A DNA stretch of 64,000 bases from Litorivita sp040371945 (GCF_040371945.1 NZ_BAABWS010000002.1:620001-684000), one strand, 5' to 3'; counted from the first letter of the stretch, positions 34,173 through 42,408 are shown. Notes: generated by a model from the sequence alone, not told the origin. Translations and numbers: made by a program.

Positions 34173-36188
34173 TTACAAAAGGCCCTTGGCCGTCGCAGCA
34201 ACATTCTCTGCCGTGATGCCGAATTTCTCGTAAAGCTGCTCGGCAGGGGCGGAGGCGCCAAAGCTGTCCATGCCGACAAAACCGGCCTTGGCATATTTGC
34301 CGCGCTCGCCGCACAGCCATTGATCCCAGCCAAAGCGCGTGGCCGCCTCGACCGCGACGCGCACCGGACCGCCGGGCAAGACGCGCTTGCGGTAAGCCTC
34401 GTCTTGCTGCGCAAACAATTCCCAGCAGGGCATGGAGACGACCCGCGTGCCGATGCCTTCGGCCTGCAGCTTCTCGCGCGCGGCCATGGCGATTTCCACC
34501 TCCGATCCGGTGGCGAGCAAGATCACCTGACGCTTGCCCTCGGCATCGGCCAGAACATAAGCGCCCTGTGCGGTCAGGTTCTTGACCTTATGCTCGGTGC
34601 GCAGGGTCGGCAGGTTTTGCCGTGTCAGCGACAGAACCGAAGGCGTTTCCTTGGCCGTCAGGGCAATCTCCCAGCTTTCGGCCGCTTCGACCGTATCGCA
34701 GGGGCGGAACACATAGGTGTTCGGCGTCGCGCGACTGATCGCCAGATGCTCGACCGGCTGGTGGGTCGGCCCGTCTTCGCCAAGGCCGATGCTGTCGTGG
34801 GTCATCACGAAAACCGTCGGAATTTTGCTCAGCGCGGCAAGGCGCATCGCGGGGCGGGCATAATCGGTAAAGCACATGAAGGTGCCGCCGTAGGGGCGGA
34901 TGCCGCCATGCAGCGCCATACCGTTCATCGCCGCCGCCATACCGTGCTCGCGAATGCCCCAATAGACATAGCGCCCGCCGCGGTTATCGACGTCGAAAAT
35001 GCCCAGATCGCCCGTCTTGGTGTTGTTCGATCCGGTCAGATCCGCCGATCCGCCAACGGTCTCGCCCAGCACGGGGTTGATGACTTCAAGCACCATTTCC
35101 GAGGATTTGCGCGTCGCCACTTTGGGCGCCTCATCGGAAATCTGCTTTTTCAACGCTTTGACCACGGCCGAGAGCTTTTTGGGCGCGTCGCCTGCATAGG
35201 CGCGGTTGAACTCGGCCTGTTTGCGCTCGGAGATCGAGGCGAAACGCCCCTCCCATTCCTTGCGATCCGCCGCGCCGCGCGCGCCGATGGCTTCCCATTG
35301 CGATTTGATCTCGGCGGGCACTTCAAACGGGCCAGCGGTCCAGCCATAGGCGGCTTTGGCATCGGCGATCAGCTTGGGATCGGTCAAAGCGCCGTGGCCC
35401 TTGGAGGTATCTTGGGCCGAAGAGCCAAGGGCGATATGGGTCTTGCAGGCAATCATCGACGGTTTGCCCGATTTTTTCGCCGCCTCGATGGCCGCGTCGA
35501 TTTCGGCGGGGTTGTGCCCGTCGATCTCTTGCACATGCCACCCCGAGGCTTTGAAGCGCTGCACCTGATTGGTGCGGTCCGACAATTCGACCGTGCCGTC
35601 GATGGTGATGTTGTTGTTATCCCAAAACACGATGAGCTTGGACAGCTCGTGACGCCCCGCAAGGCCCAAGGCTTCTTGGCTCACGCCCTCCATCAAACAG
35701 CCGTCGCCCGCGATCACGTAAGTGTGGTGATCGACGATCTTCTTGCCGTATTGCGCGCGCTGGATTTCTTCGGCCATGGCAAAACCCACGGCGGTGGAAA
35801 TCCCTTGGCCCAGCGGGCCGGTGGTGACCTCGACCCCGTCGAGCAGGAAGTTTTCAGGGTGACCGGCGGTTTTCGCGCCCATCTGGCGGAAGTTTTTGAT
35901 CTCGTCCAATGTGACCTGCTCATAGCCCGTCAGATAGAGCAGCGAATAGATCAGCATCGAGCCGTGACCTGCCGAGAGGATAAACCGGTCGCGATCCGCC
36001 CAAAGCGGATTTTTCGCATCGAACTTGAGGTGCTTTTCAAACAGAACCGTCGCCACATCGGCCATGCCCATCGGCATGCCGGAGTGGCCGGAATTGGCGG
36101 CAGCAATCGCATCGAGGGTGAGCGCGCGGATCGCAGCGGCTTTCATCCAGTGGTCGGGGTTCGCAGAGCGCAGGGCAGCAATGTCCAA
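34173..36188 (-). CDS. tkt: Transketolase
   Basis: Thiamine-diphosphate enzyme of the pentose phosphate and Calvin-type pathways. The protein has 671 aa if it starts at TTG 36188, chosen because AAAGGA lies 7-8 nt upstream and the conserved lead DIAALRSANPDHW follows at once; the longer frame has no support. Seen: AANSGHSGMPMGMADVATVL (family usually has NSGHPG; here Ser replaces Pro), TPP motif GDGCLMEGVSQEALGLAG ... WDNNNITIDG, HDSIGLGEDGPTHQPVEH and MPCWELFAQQ. A LacI-type 12-mer 22 bp upstream is shared with gap. Confidence 0.95.
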   Translation of the reverse strand: MDIAALRSANPDHWMKAAAIRALTLDAIAAANSGHSGMPMGMADVATVLFEKHLKFDAKNPLWADRDRFILSAGHGSMLIYSLLYLTGYEQVTLDEIKNFRQMGAKTAGHPENFLLDGVEVTTGPLGQGISTAVGFAMAEEIQRAQYGKKIVDHHTYVIAGDGCLMEGVSQEALGLAGRHELSKLIVFWDNNNITIDGTVELSDRTNQVQRFKASGWHVQEIDGHNPAEIDAAIEAAKKSGKPSMIACKTHIALGSSAQDTSKGHGALTDPKLIADAKAAYGWTAGPFEVPAEIKSQWEAIGARGAADRKEWEGRFASISERKQAEFNRAYAGDAPKKLSAVVKALKKQISDEAPKVATRKSSEMVLEVINPVLGETVGGSADLTGSNNTKTGDLGIFDVDNRGGRYVYWGIREHGMAAAMNGMALHGGIRPYGGTFMCFTDYARPAMRLAALSKIPTVFVMTHDSIGLGEDGPTHQPVEHLAISRATPNTYVFRPCDTVEAAESWEIALTAKETPSVLSLTRQNLPTLRTEHKVKNLTAQGAYVLADAEGKRQVILLATGSEVEIAMAAREKLQAEGIGTRVVSMPCWELFAQQDEAYRKRVLPGGPVRVAVEAATRFGWDQWLCGERGKYAKAGFVGMDSFGASAPAEQLYEKFGITAENVAATAKGLL

Positions 36189-36531
36189 GAGGCAGGTCCT
36201 TTGATTGGCGTGAGCGTTAACAATGGCTCTTAGCATCCCCCCCGCGAAGATCAAGCGCGCCGTCTAACCCCTTGGCGCGAAAGGGGCGCGCAAAGCTAGA
36301 CCCGAGCGCAAACCTGCCGCAAAATGGGCAACAGCAAGCGATTCGCCCCGATTGGGGGCAATGCCGGCGCTACGGGCCGCGCCCGCAAGGAGGCGCAGAC
36401 AAGGCCTTGAGCGCCCCGAGCGGGCGCTGCGGCACCGGCGGATCGCAACACAAAGCCGCCCGAGGGGACGCGGGCAAAAAACGGCACATAACGGTCCATG
36501 CGGGCCAGAACGGGCAAAACAGGTAGATGTC
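36189..36531. other. 343-bp divergent control region, tkt / coiled-coil gene
   Basis: Contains the tkt operator-like site (36210), two small GC hairpins (36345-36359, GCCCC/GGGGC; 36411-36426, GCGCCC/GGGCGC) and little else. The rightward frame open here looks non-coding. Confidence 0.55.
36210..36221. promoter_or_regulatory. LacI-type operator-like site before tkt (GTGAGCGTTAAC)
   Basis: Lies 22 bp upstream of the tkt start, 11 of 12 positions identical to the site before gap. Its position over the likely promoter or leader suits repression or activation at tkt. Confidence 0.55.
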
Positions 36532-37068
36532 ATGAGTCAGATCGAAGAGCTACACAGCCGGATCACTTCCGCACTTGACCGGATCGGGGCAGGGGTCGAA
36601 AACCTCGCCGCGCCCGCCGCCGCCGCGCCCGACACCGGCGAGCTTGAGGCGCTGCGCCAGCAGCTTGAGGACGAGAAGCTGGTCAATGCGCAACTCGAAG
36701 AGCGGCTCAAATCGCTGCGTGACAAACAAGAGCGCGCGGGCGAGGCGGCCAATGCCGCCCTTGGCCAGCAGCGCGCGCAGATGGAGCAGCTCGACGCCGA
36801 TCTTCAGCGCCTGCGCAAGGCCAATGCCTTGCTGCGCGAGAACAACCAAGCGCTGCGCGAGGCCAATCAGGCGGGCGTCGCAGACCCGCATTTGATCAAC
36901 AAATCCATGCTTGGCGAATTGGAAGCCCTGCGCGCCGCGCGCGCCGCCGATAGCGCCGAAGTGGCCGCCGTTCTGGGGCAGCTTGGCCCGCTGATTGCGG
37001 GGGCGAGTGTGGTGCCTGATGTGGGCGATACCATTGAACGTGCAGAAGAATTCGGGGAGGACGCCTGA
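36532..37068 (+). CDS. Coiled-coil partner of ZapA (ZauP-like)
   Basis: A 178-aa protein from ATG 36532 that is almost entirely coiled coil (about residues 42-115, with heptads in ELEALRQQLEDEKLVNAQLE and QMEQLDADLQRLRKANALL), followed by a conserved LINKSMLGELEALRAARAAD. It has no signal or membrane helix. Its stop overlaps the zapA start (TGATG). In Caulobacter the gene just before zapA encodes the coiled-coil ZauP, which helps ZapA focus the Z-ring; this protein is likely the counterpart by place and shape. Sequence identity to ZauP cannot be judged here. Confidence 0.75.
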   Translation: MSQIEELHSRITSALDRIGAGVENLAAPAAAAPDTGELEALRQQLEDEKLVNAQLEERLKSLRDKQERAGEAANAALGQQRAQMEQLDADLQRLRKANALLRENNQALREANQAGVADPHLINKSMLGELEALRAARAADSAEVAAVLGQLGPLIAGASVVPDVGDTIERAEEFGEDA

Positions 37069-37463
37069 TGCCAGAGATCGAAATCCAAATCGGCGGACGT
37101 GTGTTCGAGGTGGCCTGCCAAGAGGGCGAAGAGCATTACCTGCTTTCGGCGGCGCGTATTCTGGACGCCGAGGCGACCACTTTGGGCCAACAAATCGGCC
37201 GCCTGCCCGAACCGCGCATGTTGCTGATGTCGGGGCTGATGCTGGCGGATAAAACCGCAGGCCTCGAAGACCAGCTGCGCGCCGTGCAGGACACGCTGGC
37301 CGAACGCGAGGCAGAATTGGCGCAATTGCGCGCCGCCCCCGCGCCAGAGCCTGAACGGATCGAAGTACCCGTGGTCCCGCAAGGGGTCAGCGATACGTTG
37401 GCCGAGATCGCCGCACGCGCCGAAGCGCTTGCCGCTGCGGTCGAGGAGCGCGCGGCCTCCTGA
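37068..37463 (+). CDS. zapA: Cell division protein ZapA
   Basis: FtsZ-ring bundling protein of 131 aa. Seen: N-terminal beta-hairpin EIEIQIGGRVFEVACQEGEE (residues 3-22), LLSAARILDAEATTLG, PRMLLMSGLMLADKTAGLED, then a dimer/tetramer coiled coil and a tail. Start 37068 overlaps the stop of the coiled-coil gene by one base. In many proteobacteria zapA is followed by the 6S RNA gene, and a structured RNA-like region does follow here. Confidence 0.92.
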   Translation: MPEIEIQIGGRVFEVACQEGEEHYLLSAARILDAEATTLGQQIGRLPEPRMLLMSGLMLADKTAGLEDQLRAVQDTLAEREAELAQLRAAPAPEPERIEVPVVPQGVSDTLAEIAARAEALAAAVEERAAS

Positions 37464-37590
37464 GCCCCCCGCTTGAGCACGGGTTGGGCCGCTGCAAAAC
37501 GCGGCAGCGACGCCGGACCCTTTCGCAGAAAGGCCCAAGACAGCGGCAAGAACGCAAAAGGGCTGGCATAGCGCCAGCCCTTTCTCTGTT
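37464..37590 (+). ncRNA. Candidate structured RNA in the 6S (ssrS) position
   Basis: The 90 nt after zapA fold well by eye. TTGGG (37484 region) pairs with CCCAA (37534 region) around two hairpins, GCTGC-N8-GCAGC and CCTTT-CGCAG-AAAGG, with GACGCCGGA between. CCGCTG can alternatively pair with CAGCGG. A strong terminator closes it at 37557-37583. 6S RNA genes lie right after zapA in many proteobacteria, so this is a candidate by place and fold. The 5' end could lie inside zapA, since 6S RNAs are usually about 150-180 nt. I cannot confirm the 6S central bubble. Confidence 0.42.
37557..37583 (+). terminator. Terminator after zapA / candidate RNA
   Basis: Perfect 11-bp arms AAAGGGCTGGC/GCCAGCCCTTT with a 5-nt loop, then TTTCTCTGTT. 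It may also stop the leftward grxD transcript. Confidence 0.88.
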
Positions 37591-37606
37591 GGTATATCCG
37601 CTCGGC

Positions 37607-37969
37607 TTAGCCGTTGGCTTCGCGGATCTTATCCGCCGCTTCCTTGTCAAAGCCGACGCCTTGGCCCTCAAACAACGTGTCCAATTCGCCCGACAATGTC
37701 ATCTCGGTGATGATATCGCAGCCGCCGACAAATTCACCTTTGACGTAAAGCTGCGGGATGGTCGGCCAGTCGGAGTAATCCTTGATCCCTTGGCGGATCG
37801 CATCATCGGCCAGAACATTCACATCGGCAAACTGCACGCCCATGAAATTGAGCACCCCCGCCACACGGCTGGAAAACCCGCATTGCGGCATTTCCTTGGT
37901 GCCCTTCATGAACAACACCACGTCGTTGTTTTTGACGGTTTCGTCGATCTGGGTCTTTGCGTCAGTCAT
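37607..37969 (-). CDS. grxD: Monothiol glutaredoxin, Grx4 family
   Basis: A 120-aa CGFS-type monothiol glutaredoxin that carries [2Fe-2S] clusters with BolA partners. Seen: VVLFMKGTKEMPQCGFSSRV with the CGFS site (Cys30), SDWPTIPQLYVKGEFVGGCDI (cis-Pro and glutathione site) and a short acidic tail. It lies in an operon bolA - 48-aa membrane protein - grxD in which every stop overlaps the next start, a physical echo of the BolA-Grx4 complex. Confidence 0.96.
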   Translation of the reverse strand: MTDAKTQIDETVKNNDVVLFMKGTKEMPQCGFSSRVAGVLNFMGVQFADVNVLADDAIRQGIKDYSDWPTIPQLYVKGEFVGGCDIITEMTLSGELDTLFEGQGVGFDKEAADKIREANG

Positions 37970-38108
37970 TGTCTTGCTCCATGCGTTCTTGGCGCCGCTT
38001 CTCGGCTCTGATGTAGGGCATCAAGGCACCATATGTGATAATCCCGACCAGCGCCAAAGCAAACAGCACCGGCCAGACGTCGTTGAGAAAGGACCAAAGG
38101 CCCTGCAT
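37962..38108 (-). CDS. Small membrane protein, 48 aa, between bolA and grxD
   Basis: ATG 38108 (overlapping the bolA TGA as TGATG) to TGA 37962 (overlapping the grxD start by 8 nt). The protein starts MQGLWSFLNDVWPVL, has one hydrophobic helix (about residues 11-30) and ends in a charged tail AEKRRQERMEQDND, so N-out/C-in single-pass by the positive-inside rule. The tight overlaps on both sides argue strongly that it is translated. Not a family I can name; it may tether or regulate the BolA-Grx4 pair at the membrane (inference). Confidence 0.78.
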   Translation of the reverse strand: MQGLWSFLNDVWPVLFALALVGIITYGALMPYIRAEKRRQERMEQDND

Positions 38109-38344
38109 CAGGCGGGGGCTTTGGTGGTCAAGGCCAGCGCATGCAGCGCGCCGTTCGGCCCGTCCATCTTCCCTTTGAGCGCGGCATAAACGGCGCGTTG
38201 CTGTTGCACGCGGTTCTTGCCGCGAAAGCTTTCGTCGATGACCTCGGCGGCGAAATGTTGCCCGTCGTCACCTTGGACATTGATGAGGGCATCAGGGAAG
38301 CTCTCGCGGATGAGGCTTTCGATTTCGGTCGCGGTGATGGCCAT
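38108..38344 (-). CDS. BolA/IbaG family protein
   Basis: A 78-aa BolA-like protein, partner of CGFS glutaredoxins in Fe-S trafficking. Seen: EIESLIRESFPDALINVQGDD (N-terminal helix and loop), HFAAEVIDESFRGKNRVQQQRAVYAAL (class II KH-like fold, first part cited) and the conserved C-terminal LHALALTTKAP with the His ligand. The short glutamate/aspartate loop points to the IbaG/YrbA subgroup. First gene of the bolA-small protein-grxD operon. Confidence 0.93.
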   Translation of the reverse strand: MAITATEIESLIRESFPDALINVQGDDGQHFAAEVIDESFRGKNRVQQQRAVYAALKGKMDGPNGALHALALTTKAPA

Positions 38345-38418
38345 CGGCGCTCTCCTTTTTCAGTTGTCCAAGATGTAGGCGGCGGCGCGCTGGGGTGCAA
38401 GGGGGGTTGCTCGCGCCG

Positions 38419-38961
38419 CTACTTGCGCAGCCCCGCCGCCACGGGGGCGAGCGCGTGCAAAAACGTATCGATCTCGCGCGGCAAAGGGCCGCTCTCGACC
38501 GCGCCAAGCGCCGCCGCATTGCCAAGCGCGGGGGTCAGGCGGGCGAGCAGGCCGCAGCGCACGGCCTCTTGCGCCGCCGTCAGCGGCAAAACGCGCGCCG
38601 TGACCAGCAATTGGCGCAGGCTTTGCACCTGCCGCATCTGGCGCAGCGCCTCAATCGTCGGGCCCATCAGGGCAGGGGCCTCTTGCCAGCTTTGCCCGCC
38701 GAAGATGTCTTGGCTCACCCGTTGCCCCGCGCCAAGACAATCAAACGCGACACAGCCCGCAAATCCCTTGTCGGTCAAATCGCGGTGGATGGTGCAGCGG
38801 TGATCGGCGCCAAGGTTGGGGCAGGGCGTGCCGGCGGGTTTGTCTATGGCGAACATATCGCCCGCGTCAAAGGCCAGCGCCATACAGCACAGCGCAGCGC
38901 AGCGGGTGCAATCGGGGCGAAAATCCTCCGCCCCTGCTGCTGTGTCGGTCGGGCTTTGCAT
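38419..38961 (-). CDS. Cysteine-cluster protein of unknown function
   Basis: A 180-aa protein whose N-terminal third has eight cysteines: CTRCAALCC (residues 18-26), CPNLGADHRCTIH and GCVAFDC. The CxxCxxxCC start with later Cys-His-Cys resembles the YkgJ/UPF0153 zinc or Fe-S cluster proteins. The C-terminal two thirds is helical (MRQVQSLRQLLVTARVLPL) without a known motif. It lies between bolA and purL, both in the same direction, with no overlap. Metal binding is inferred from the Cys pattern only. Confidence 0.72.
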   Translation of the reverse strand: MQSPTDTAAGAEDFRPDCTRCAALCCMALAFDAGDMFAIDKPAGTPCPNLGADHRCTIHRDLTDKGFAGCVAFDCLGAGQRVSQDIFGGQSWQEAPALMGPTIEALRQMRQVQSLRQLLVTARVLPLTAAQEAVRCGLLARLTPALGNAAALGAVESGPLPREIDTFLHALAPVAAGLRK

Positions 38962-38981
38962 CCGGCGCGGCCCCGCGCGGC

Positions 38982-41144
38982 CTAGCCGTTGACCGCTTGA
39001 CTGAAGGCACTGCGAAAGAGCGTGCTCAGCTCGGACAAAGGCGCCTCGGAGGCCCCGAACTTCACGCTCTCGCCGCCGAATTTACCAACGGTTTCAAGCG
39101 GGACATCCGCCGCAGAGGCGGCCAGCATCAGCGCTTCGGCCTGATCGAAGTTGCAGGCGATCAGGTAACGCGCTTGGTCCTCGCCAAAGAGCGCAGCCGT
39201 GTCGCCCGTGTCGATCTGCACCCCGACGCCCGCCTTTTCCGCCATCTCGAAAGCCGCCAAGGCAAGGCCGCCGTCGGAGATGTCGGTGCAGGCTTTGATC
39301 ATCGCATGGTTGGCGCGGATGAAGTCGCCGTTGCGCTTTTCTGCGGCCAGATCCACATGTGGCGCATCGCCGTCCTTGCGGTTGAACACTTCGGCCAAAA
39401 GCGCTGATTGGCCCAGATGTGTGCCGCTTCCGCCGACGAGCAAGGCCACATGGCCGTCGCGGGCCTCGCCCAAGATCGCCTCGTCCTCATGGGCCACGAT
39501 CCCCACCGCGCCGATGGTCGGCGTGGGCAAAATGCCCGATCCGTCGGTTTCATTATAAAGCGACACGTTGCCCGACACGATGGGCATATCAAGCGCCGCA
39601 ACCGCTTCGCCGATGCCTTTGATCGCAAAGACGAATTGCCCCATGATCTCGGGCTTTTCGGGATTGCCGAAATTGAGGTTGTCCGTCGTGGCCAAGGGTT
39701 TTGTCCCCACGGCGCTGAGGTTGCGGAAGGCTTCGGCCACGGCCTGTTTGCCACCCTCGAAAGGGTTGGCCTTGACGTAGCGCGGCGTCACATCCGAGGT
39801 GAAGGCCAGCAATTTATCGGTGCCATGCACGCGGATCATCCCCGCGCCAATACCGGGCGTTTGGGCGGTGTCGGCCATGACCATCGTGTCATATTGCTCG
39901 TAAACCCATTCTTTGGACGCGTAATTGGGCGAGGAAATCAGCCCGCGCAGCCCGTCAATCGCATCGATCTGCGGCACATCGGCCAAGGCCTCGGGCGCGG
40001 TCGGCTCATTGTAGGGGCGGTCATATTCGGGCGCATTGCCCGACAGCGCCTTGAGCGGCAGATCGGCCATGCAGGTGTTGTGATGCATGATCAAGAAACG
40101 GTCTTCGGCGATGGTCTCACCGACGATGGCGAAATCGAGGTCCCATTTGTCGAATACCGCCTTGGCCTCGGCCTCTTTTTCGGGGCGCAGCACCATGAGC
40201 ATGCGCTCTTGGCTCTCCGAGAGCATCATCTCGTAGGCGGTCATGTTTTCTTCGCGGCAGGGGACTTTTTCAAGGTCGAGCCGCACGCCCAGATTGCCCT
40301 TGTCGCCCATTTCCACCGCCGAGCAGGTCAGACCCGCCGCGCCCATATCTTGGATCGAGATCACCGCGCCGGTTTGCATCAGCTCCAGCGTCGCTTCCAT
40401 CAGGCGCTTTTCGGTGAACGGATCGCCGACCTGCACCGTGGGGCGTTTTTCCTCGATGGTATCGTCGAACTCCGCCGAGGCCATGGTCGCGCCGCCGACG
40501 CCGTCGCGGCCGGTTTTCGCGCCCAAATAGACGACAGGCATGCCGACGCCCGAGGCCGCCGAATAGAAAATGCTGTCGGTCTCGGCGATGCCTGCGGCAA
40601 AGGCGTTCACAAGGCAGTTGCCGTTATAGGCCGGATCAAAGCGCACTTCGCCGCCCACGGTCGGCACGCCGAAACAATTGCCATAGCCGCCGACGCCTTC
40701 GACCACACCATTGACCAACTGGCGGGTTTTGGGGTGCGAGGTCTCGCCGAAGCTGAGCGAGTTCATCGCTGCGACAGGACGCGCGCCCATGGTGAAGACA
40801 TCGCGCAAAATCCCGCCCACGCCGGTCGCCGCGCCTTGGTAGGGTTCGATATAGGAGGGGTGGTTGTGGCTTTCCATTTTGAACACCACGCATTGGCCGT
40901 CGCCGATGTCGACAATGCCCGCGTTCTCGCCAGGACCGCAGATGACCTGCGGGCCTTCGGTGGGCAGGGTGCGCAGCCATTTTTTCGAGGACTTATAGGA
41001 GCAATGCTCGTTCCACATGGCCGAGAAAATCCCCAGCTCGGTAAAACTCGGCTCGCGGCCAATGATCTCGAGGATGAGCGCATATTCATCGGGGCTAAGC
41101 CCGTGGGATGCGATCAGGTCTTCGGTGATGCTTGGCTCTTGCAT
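38982..41144 (-). CDS. purL: Phosphoribosylformylglycinamidine synthase subunit PurL
   Basis: ATP-dependent synthase subunit of the fourth step of purine synthesis, small type (720 aa) that works with PurQ and PurS. Start ATG 41144 (MQEPSITEDLIASHGLSPDE) is set by the family N-terminus; the longer frame runs through a terminator hairpin. Seen: GIFSAMWNEHCSYKSSK (His near 45), GENAGIVDIGDG, ESHNHPSYIEPYQGAATGVG, QDMGAAGLTCSAVEM, GNVSLYNET and ISDGGLALAAFEMA. PurQ and PurS are not in the window. Confidence 0.97.
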   Translation of the reverse strand: MQEPSITEDLIASHGLSPDEYALILEIIGREPSFTELGIFSAMWNEHCSYKSSKKWLRTLPTEGPQVICGPGENAGIVDIGDGQCVVFKMESHNHPSYIEPYQGAATGVGGILRDVFTMGARPVAAMNSLSFGETSHPKTRQLVNGVVEGVGGYGNCFGVPTVGGEVRFDPAYNGNCLVNAFAAGIAETDSIFYSAASGVGMPVVYLGAKTGRDGVGGATMASAEFDDTIEEKRPTVQVGDPFTEKRLMEATLELMQTGAVISIQDMGAAGLTCSAVEMGDKGNLGVRLDLEKVPCREENMTAYEMMLSESQERMLMVLRPEKEAEAKAVFDKWDLDFAIVGETIAEDRFLIMHHNTCMADLPLKALSGNAPEYDRPYNEPTAPEALADVPQIDAIDGLRGLISSPNYASKEWVYEQYDTMVMADTAQTPGIGAGMIRVHGTDKLLAFTSDVTPRYVKANPFEGGKQAVAEAFRNLSAVGTKPLATTDNLNFGNPEKPEIMGQFVFAIKGIGEAVAALDMPIVSGNVSLYNETDGSGILPTPTIGAVGIVAHEDEAILGEARDGHVALLVGGSGTHLGQSALLAEVFNRKDGDAPHVDLAAEKRNGDFIRANHAMIKACTDISDGGLALAAFEMAEKAGVGVQIDTGDTAALFGEDQARYLIACNFDQAEALMLAASAADVPLETVGKFGGESVKFGASEAPLSELSTLFRSAFSQAVNG

Positions 41145-41307
41145 TGGCGTCTGGTCCCTTTGATGAGGCAGCGCAGCGCAGCAGATCCGCGCGCGCGTGG
41201 CATTGTGGCGTCTCTTTATGCGATCAAAGCCAAAGGGGGAAGAGGGTAGGCGCAGGCGGACCTGCGCAAAGCTCGGGTCGCCAAAAGGCAGGCACAAACA
41301 TGGCGCC

Positions 41308-41335
41308 AAAAAAAAGGCCGAGCATAAGCTCGGCC
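41308..41335 (-). terminator. Leftward terminator upstream of purL
   Basis: Perfect 8-bp arms GGCCGAGC/GCTCGGCC with an ATAA loop, followed on the minus strand by eight T. It should stop the LysR transcript or a short RNA before purL. Confidence 0.88.
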
Positions 41336-41442
41336 GTAGTCCAACAGGGAGGTTGATGGTGACAATCATCACCGTCGAGTAGCGATTTAGGGTCGGCGCG
41401 CTTGCCAATCAAGGATCAAAATGCCGCAGGTGCAGCATGGCC

Positions 41443-41463
41443 GCTATGCGCTCCGCGCATAGC
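41443..41463. other. Strong hairpin after the LysR gene
   Basis: GCTATGCGC-TCC-GCGCATAGC: perfect 9-bp arms with a 3-nt loop, 22 bp after the LysR stop on the minus strand, without a T run. With the terminator at 41308 it could bound a short RNA of about 150 nt. Confidence 0.5.
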
Positions 41464-41484
41464 TTTGATGCAATAATGCGTAAC

Positions 41485-42381
41485 CTATTGATCTCTTAGC
41501 CGTTTCCGGTAGGCGATGATCTCGTCCTGAACAAAATCACGGAAGGCGGCAATGCGCTTGGATTGGCGCAATTCTTCGGGGTAGGCGAGGAAAACCGGCA
41601 CTTCGCCTGATTCGACCTCCGGCATCACGCGCACCAGATCGGGAAAATCTTGGGTCAAATAGTCGGGCAAGACCCCGACGCCAAGATTGCTCAGCACCCC
41701 TTGCAAGACGCCGAAATAGTTGTTCACGGTCAAAAGCGAGGGGATGTCGTGGCTCATGATCTCTTGGACCAGCGTCGCCCCAGCGCCGACCTGTGTCGAG
41801 GTCGGGTTTTGGCAAATCAGCCGGTGGTCGGCGAAATCGCCCAAGTGTTGGGGCGTCCCGCGCGCATCCAGATAGCTGCGCGAGGCATAGAGGCACATGC
41901 GCACGCTCATCAGCCGTTTGCGGATCAAATCGGCCTGCGACGGCTCCTTCATCCGGATCGCCACATCGGCCTCGCGCATCGGCAGGTCCAAAACCCGCTC
42001 TTCGAGCATCAGGTCGATTTTGAGGTCGGGGTATTTTTCATAGAGCGCCGAAAGACGCGGCGCGAGCCACAGCGAGCCGAAACCCGTCGTCGTGGTCACG
42101 CGCAATTCGCCGAAAACCTCTTCTTCGCTGTCGCGGATGCGCGCCGTGGCCGTGTCGAGCCGTTTGACCATCGCGCGGGTCGCATCGAACAACAATTCGC
42201 CCTGTTCGGTGAGAATCAGCCCGCGTGCGTGGCGATGGAAAAGCGTCGCGTTCAGTTGCTCTTCGAGGGCGCGCACCTGACGGCTGACCGCCGATTGCGA
42301 CAGGTGCAAGGTATCTCCGGCGTGGGTCAAGCTGCCCGCATCCGCAACTGCGTGAAATATTCTAAGCTTATCCCAATCCAT
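41485..42381 (-). CDS. LysR-family transcriptional regulator
   Basis: A 298-aa LysR regulator from ATG 42381 (MDWDKLRIFHAVADAG). Seen: classical helix-turn-helix AGDTLHLSQSAVSRQVRALE (residues about 20-39), then LHVTTTTGFGSLWLAP-type start of the binding domain (FGELRVTTTTGFGS) and a periplasmic-binding fold to the end. The dimer helix and LSQSAVSRQ core are typical of the group that includes regulators of amino-acid genes. Divergent from the indolepyruvate oxidoreductase gene 295 bp away, so control of that gene and itself is the simplest guess. Followed by a hairpin and a terminator. Confidence 0.9.
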   Translation of the reverse strand: MDWDKLRIFHAVADAGSLTHAGDTLHLSQSAVSRQVRALEEQLNATLFHRHARGLILTEQGELLFDATRAMVKRLDTATARIRDSEEEVFGELRVTTTTGFGSLWLAPRLSALYEKYPDLKIDLMLEERVLDLPMREADVAIRMKEPSQADLIRKRLMSVRMCLYASRSYLDARGTPQHLGDFADHRLICQNPTSTQVGAGATLVQEIMSHDIPSLLTVNNYFGVLQGVLSNLGVGVLPDYLTQDFPDLVRVMPEVESGEVPVFLAYPEELRQSKRIAAFRDFVQDEIIAYRKRLRDQ

Positions 42382-42408
42382 CGACGCAACCTTTGCTCTT
42401 ACTTTAAC

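Larger units (their letters stand above)
41145..41484. other. 340-bp region between LysR and purL
   Basis: Holds a leftward terminator (41308-41335), a strong hairpin at 41443-41463 and the purL leader. No supported ORF: the open frames here run through the terminator. An ATG-Val-Thr-Ile-Ile-Thr-Val-Glu mini-ORF on the plus strand at 41356 is probably chance. Confidence 0.55.

Noticed and set aside
34062..36233. A 723-codon plus-strand frame opposite tkt
   Set aside because: Antisense overprint of transketolase, no recognisable domain.
39408..41249. A 613-codon plus-strand frame opposite purL
   Set aside because: Antisense overprint of PurL, no domain or ribosome site.
41356..41382. Leader peptide MVTIITVE ahead of purL
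   Set aside because: It is on the strand opposite to purL and no attenuator follows it.
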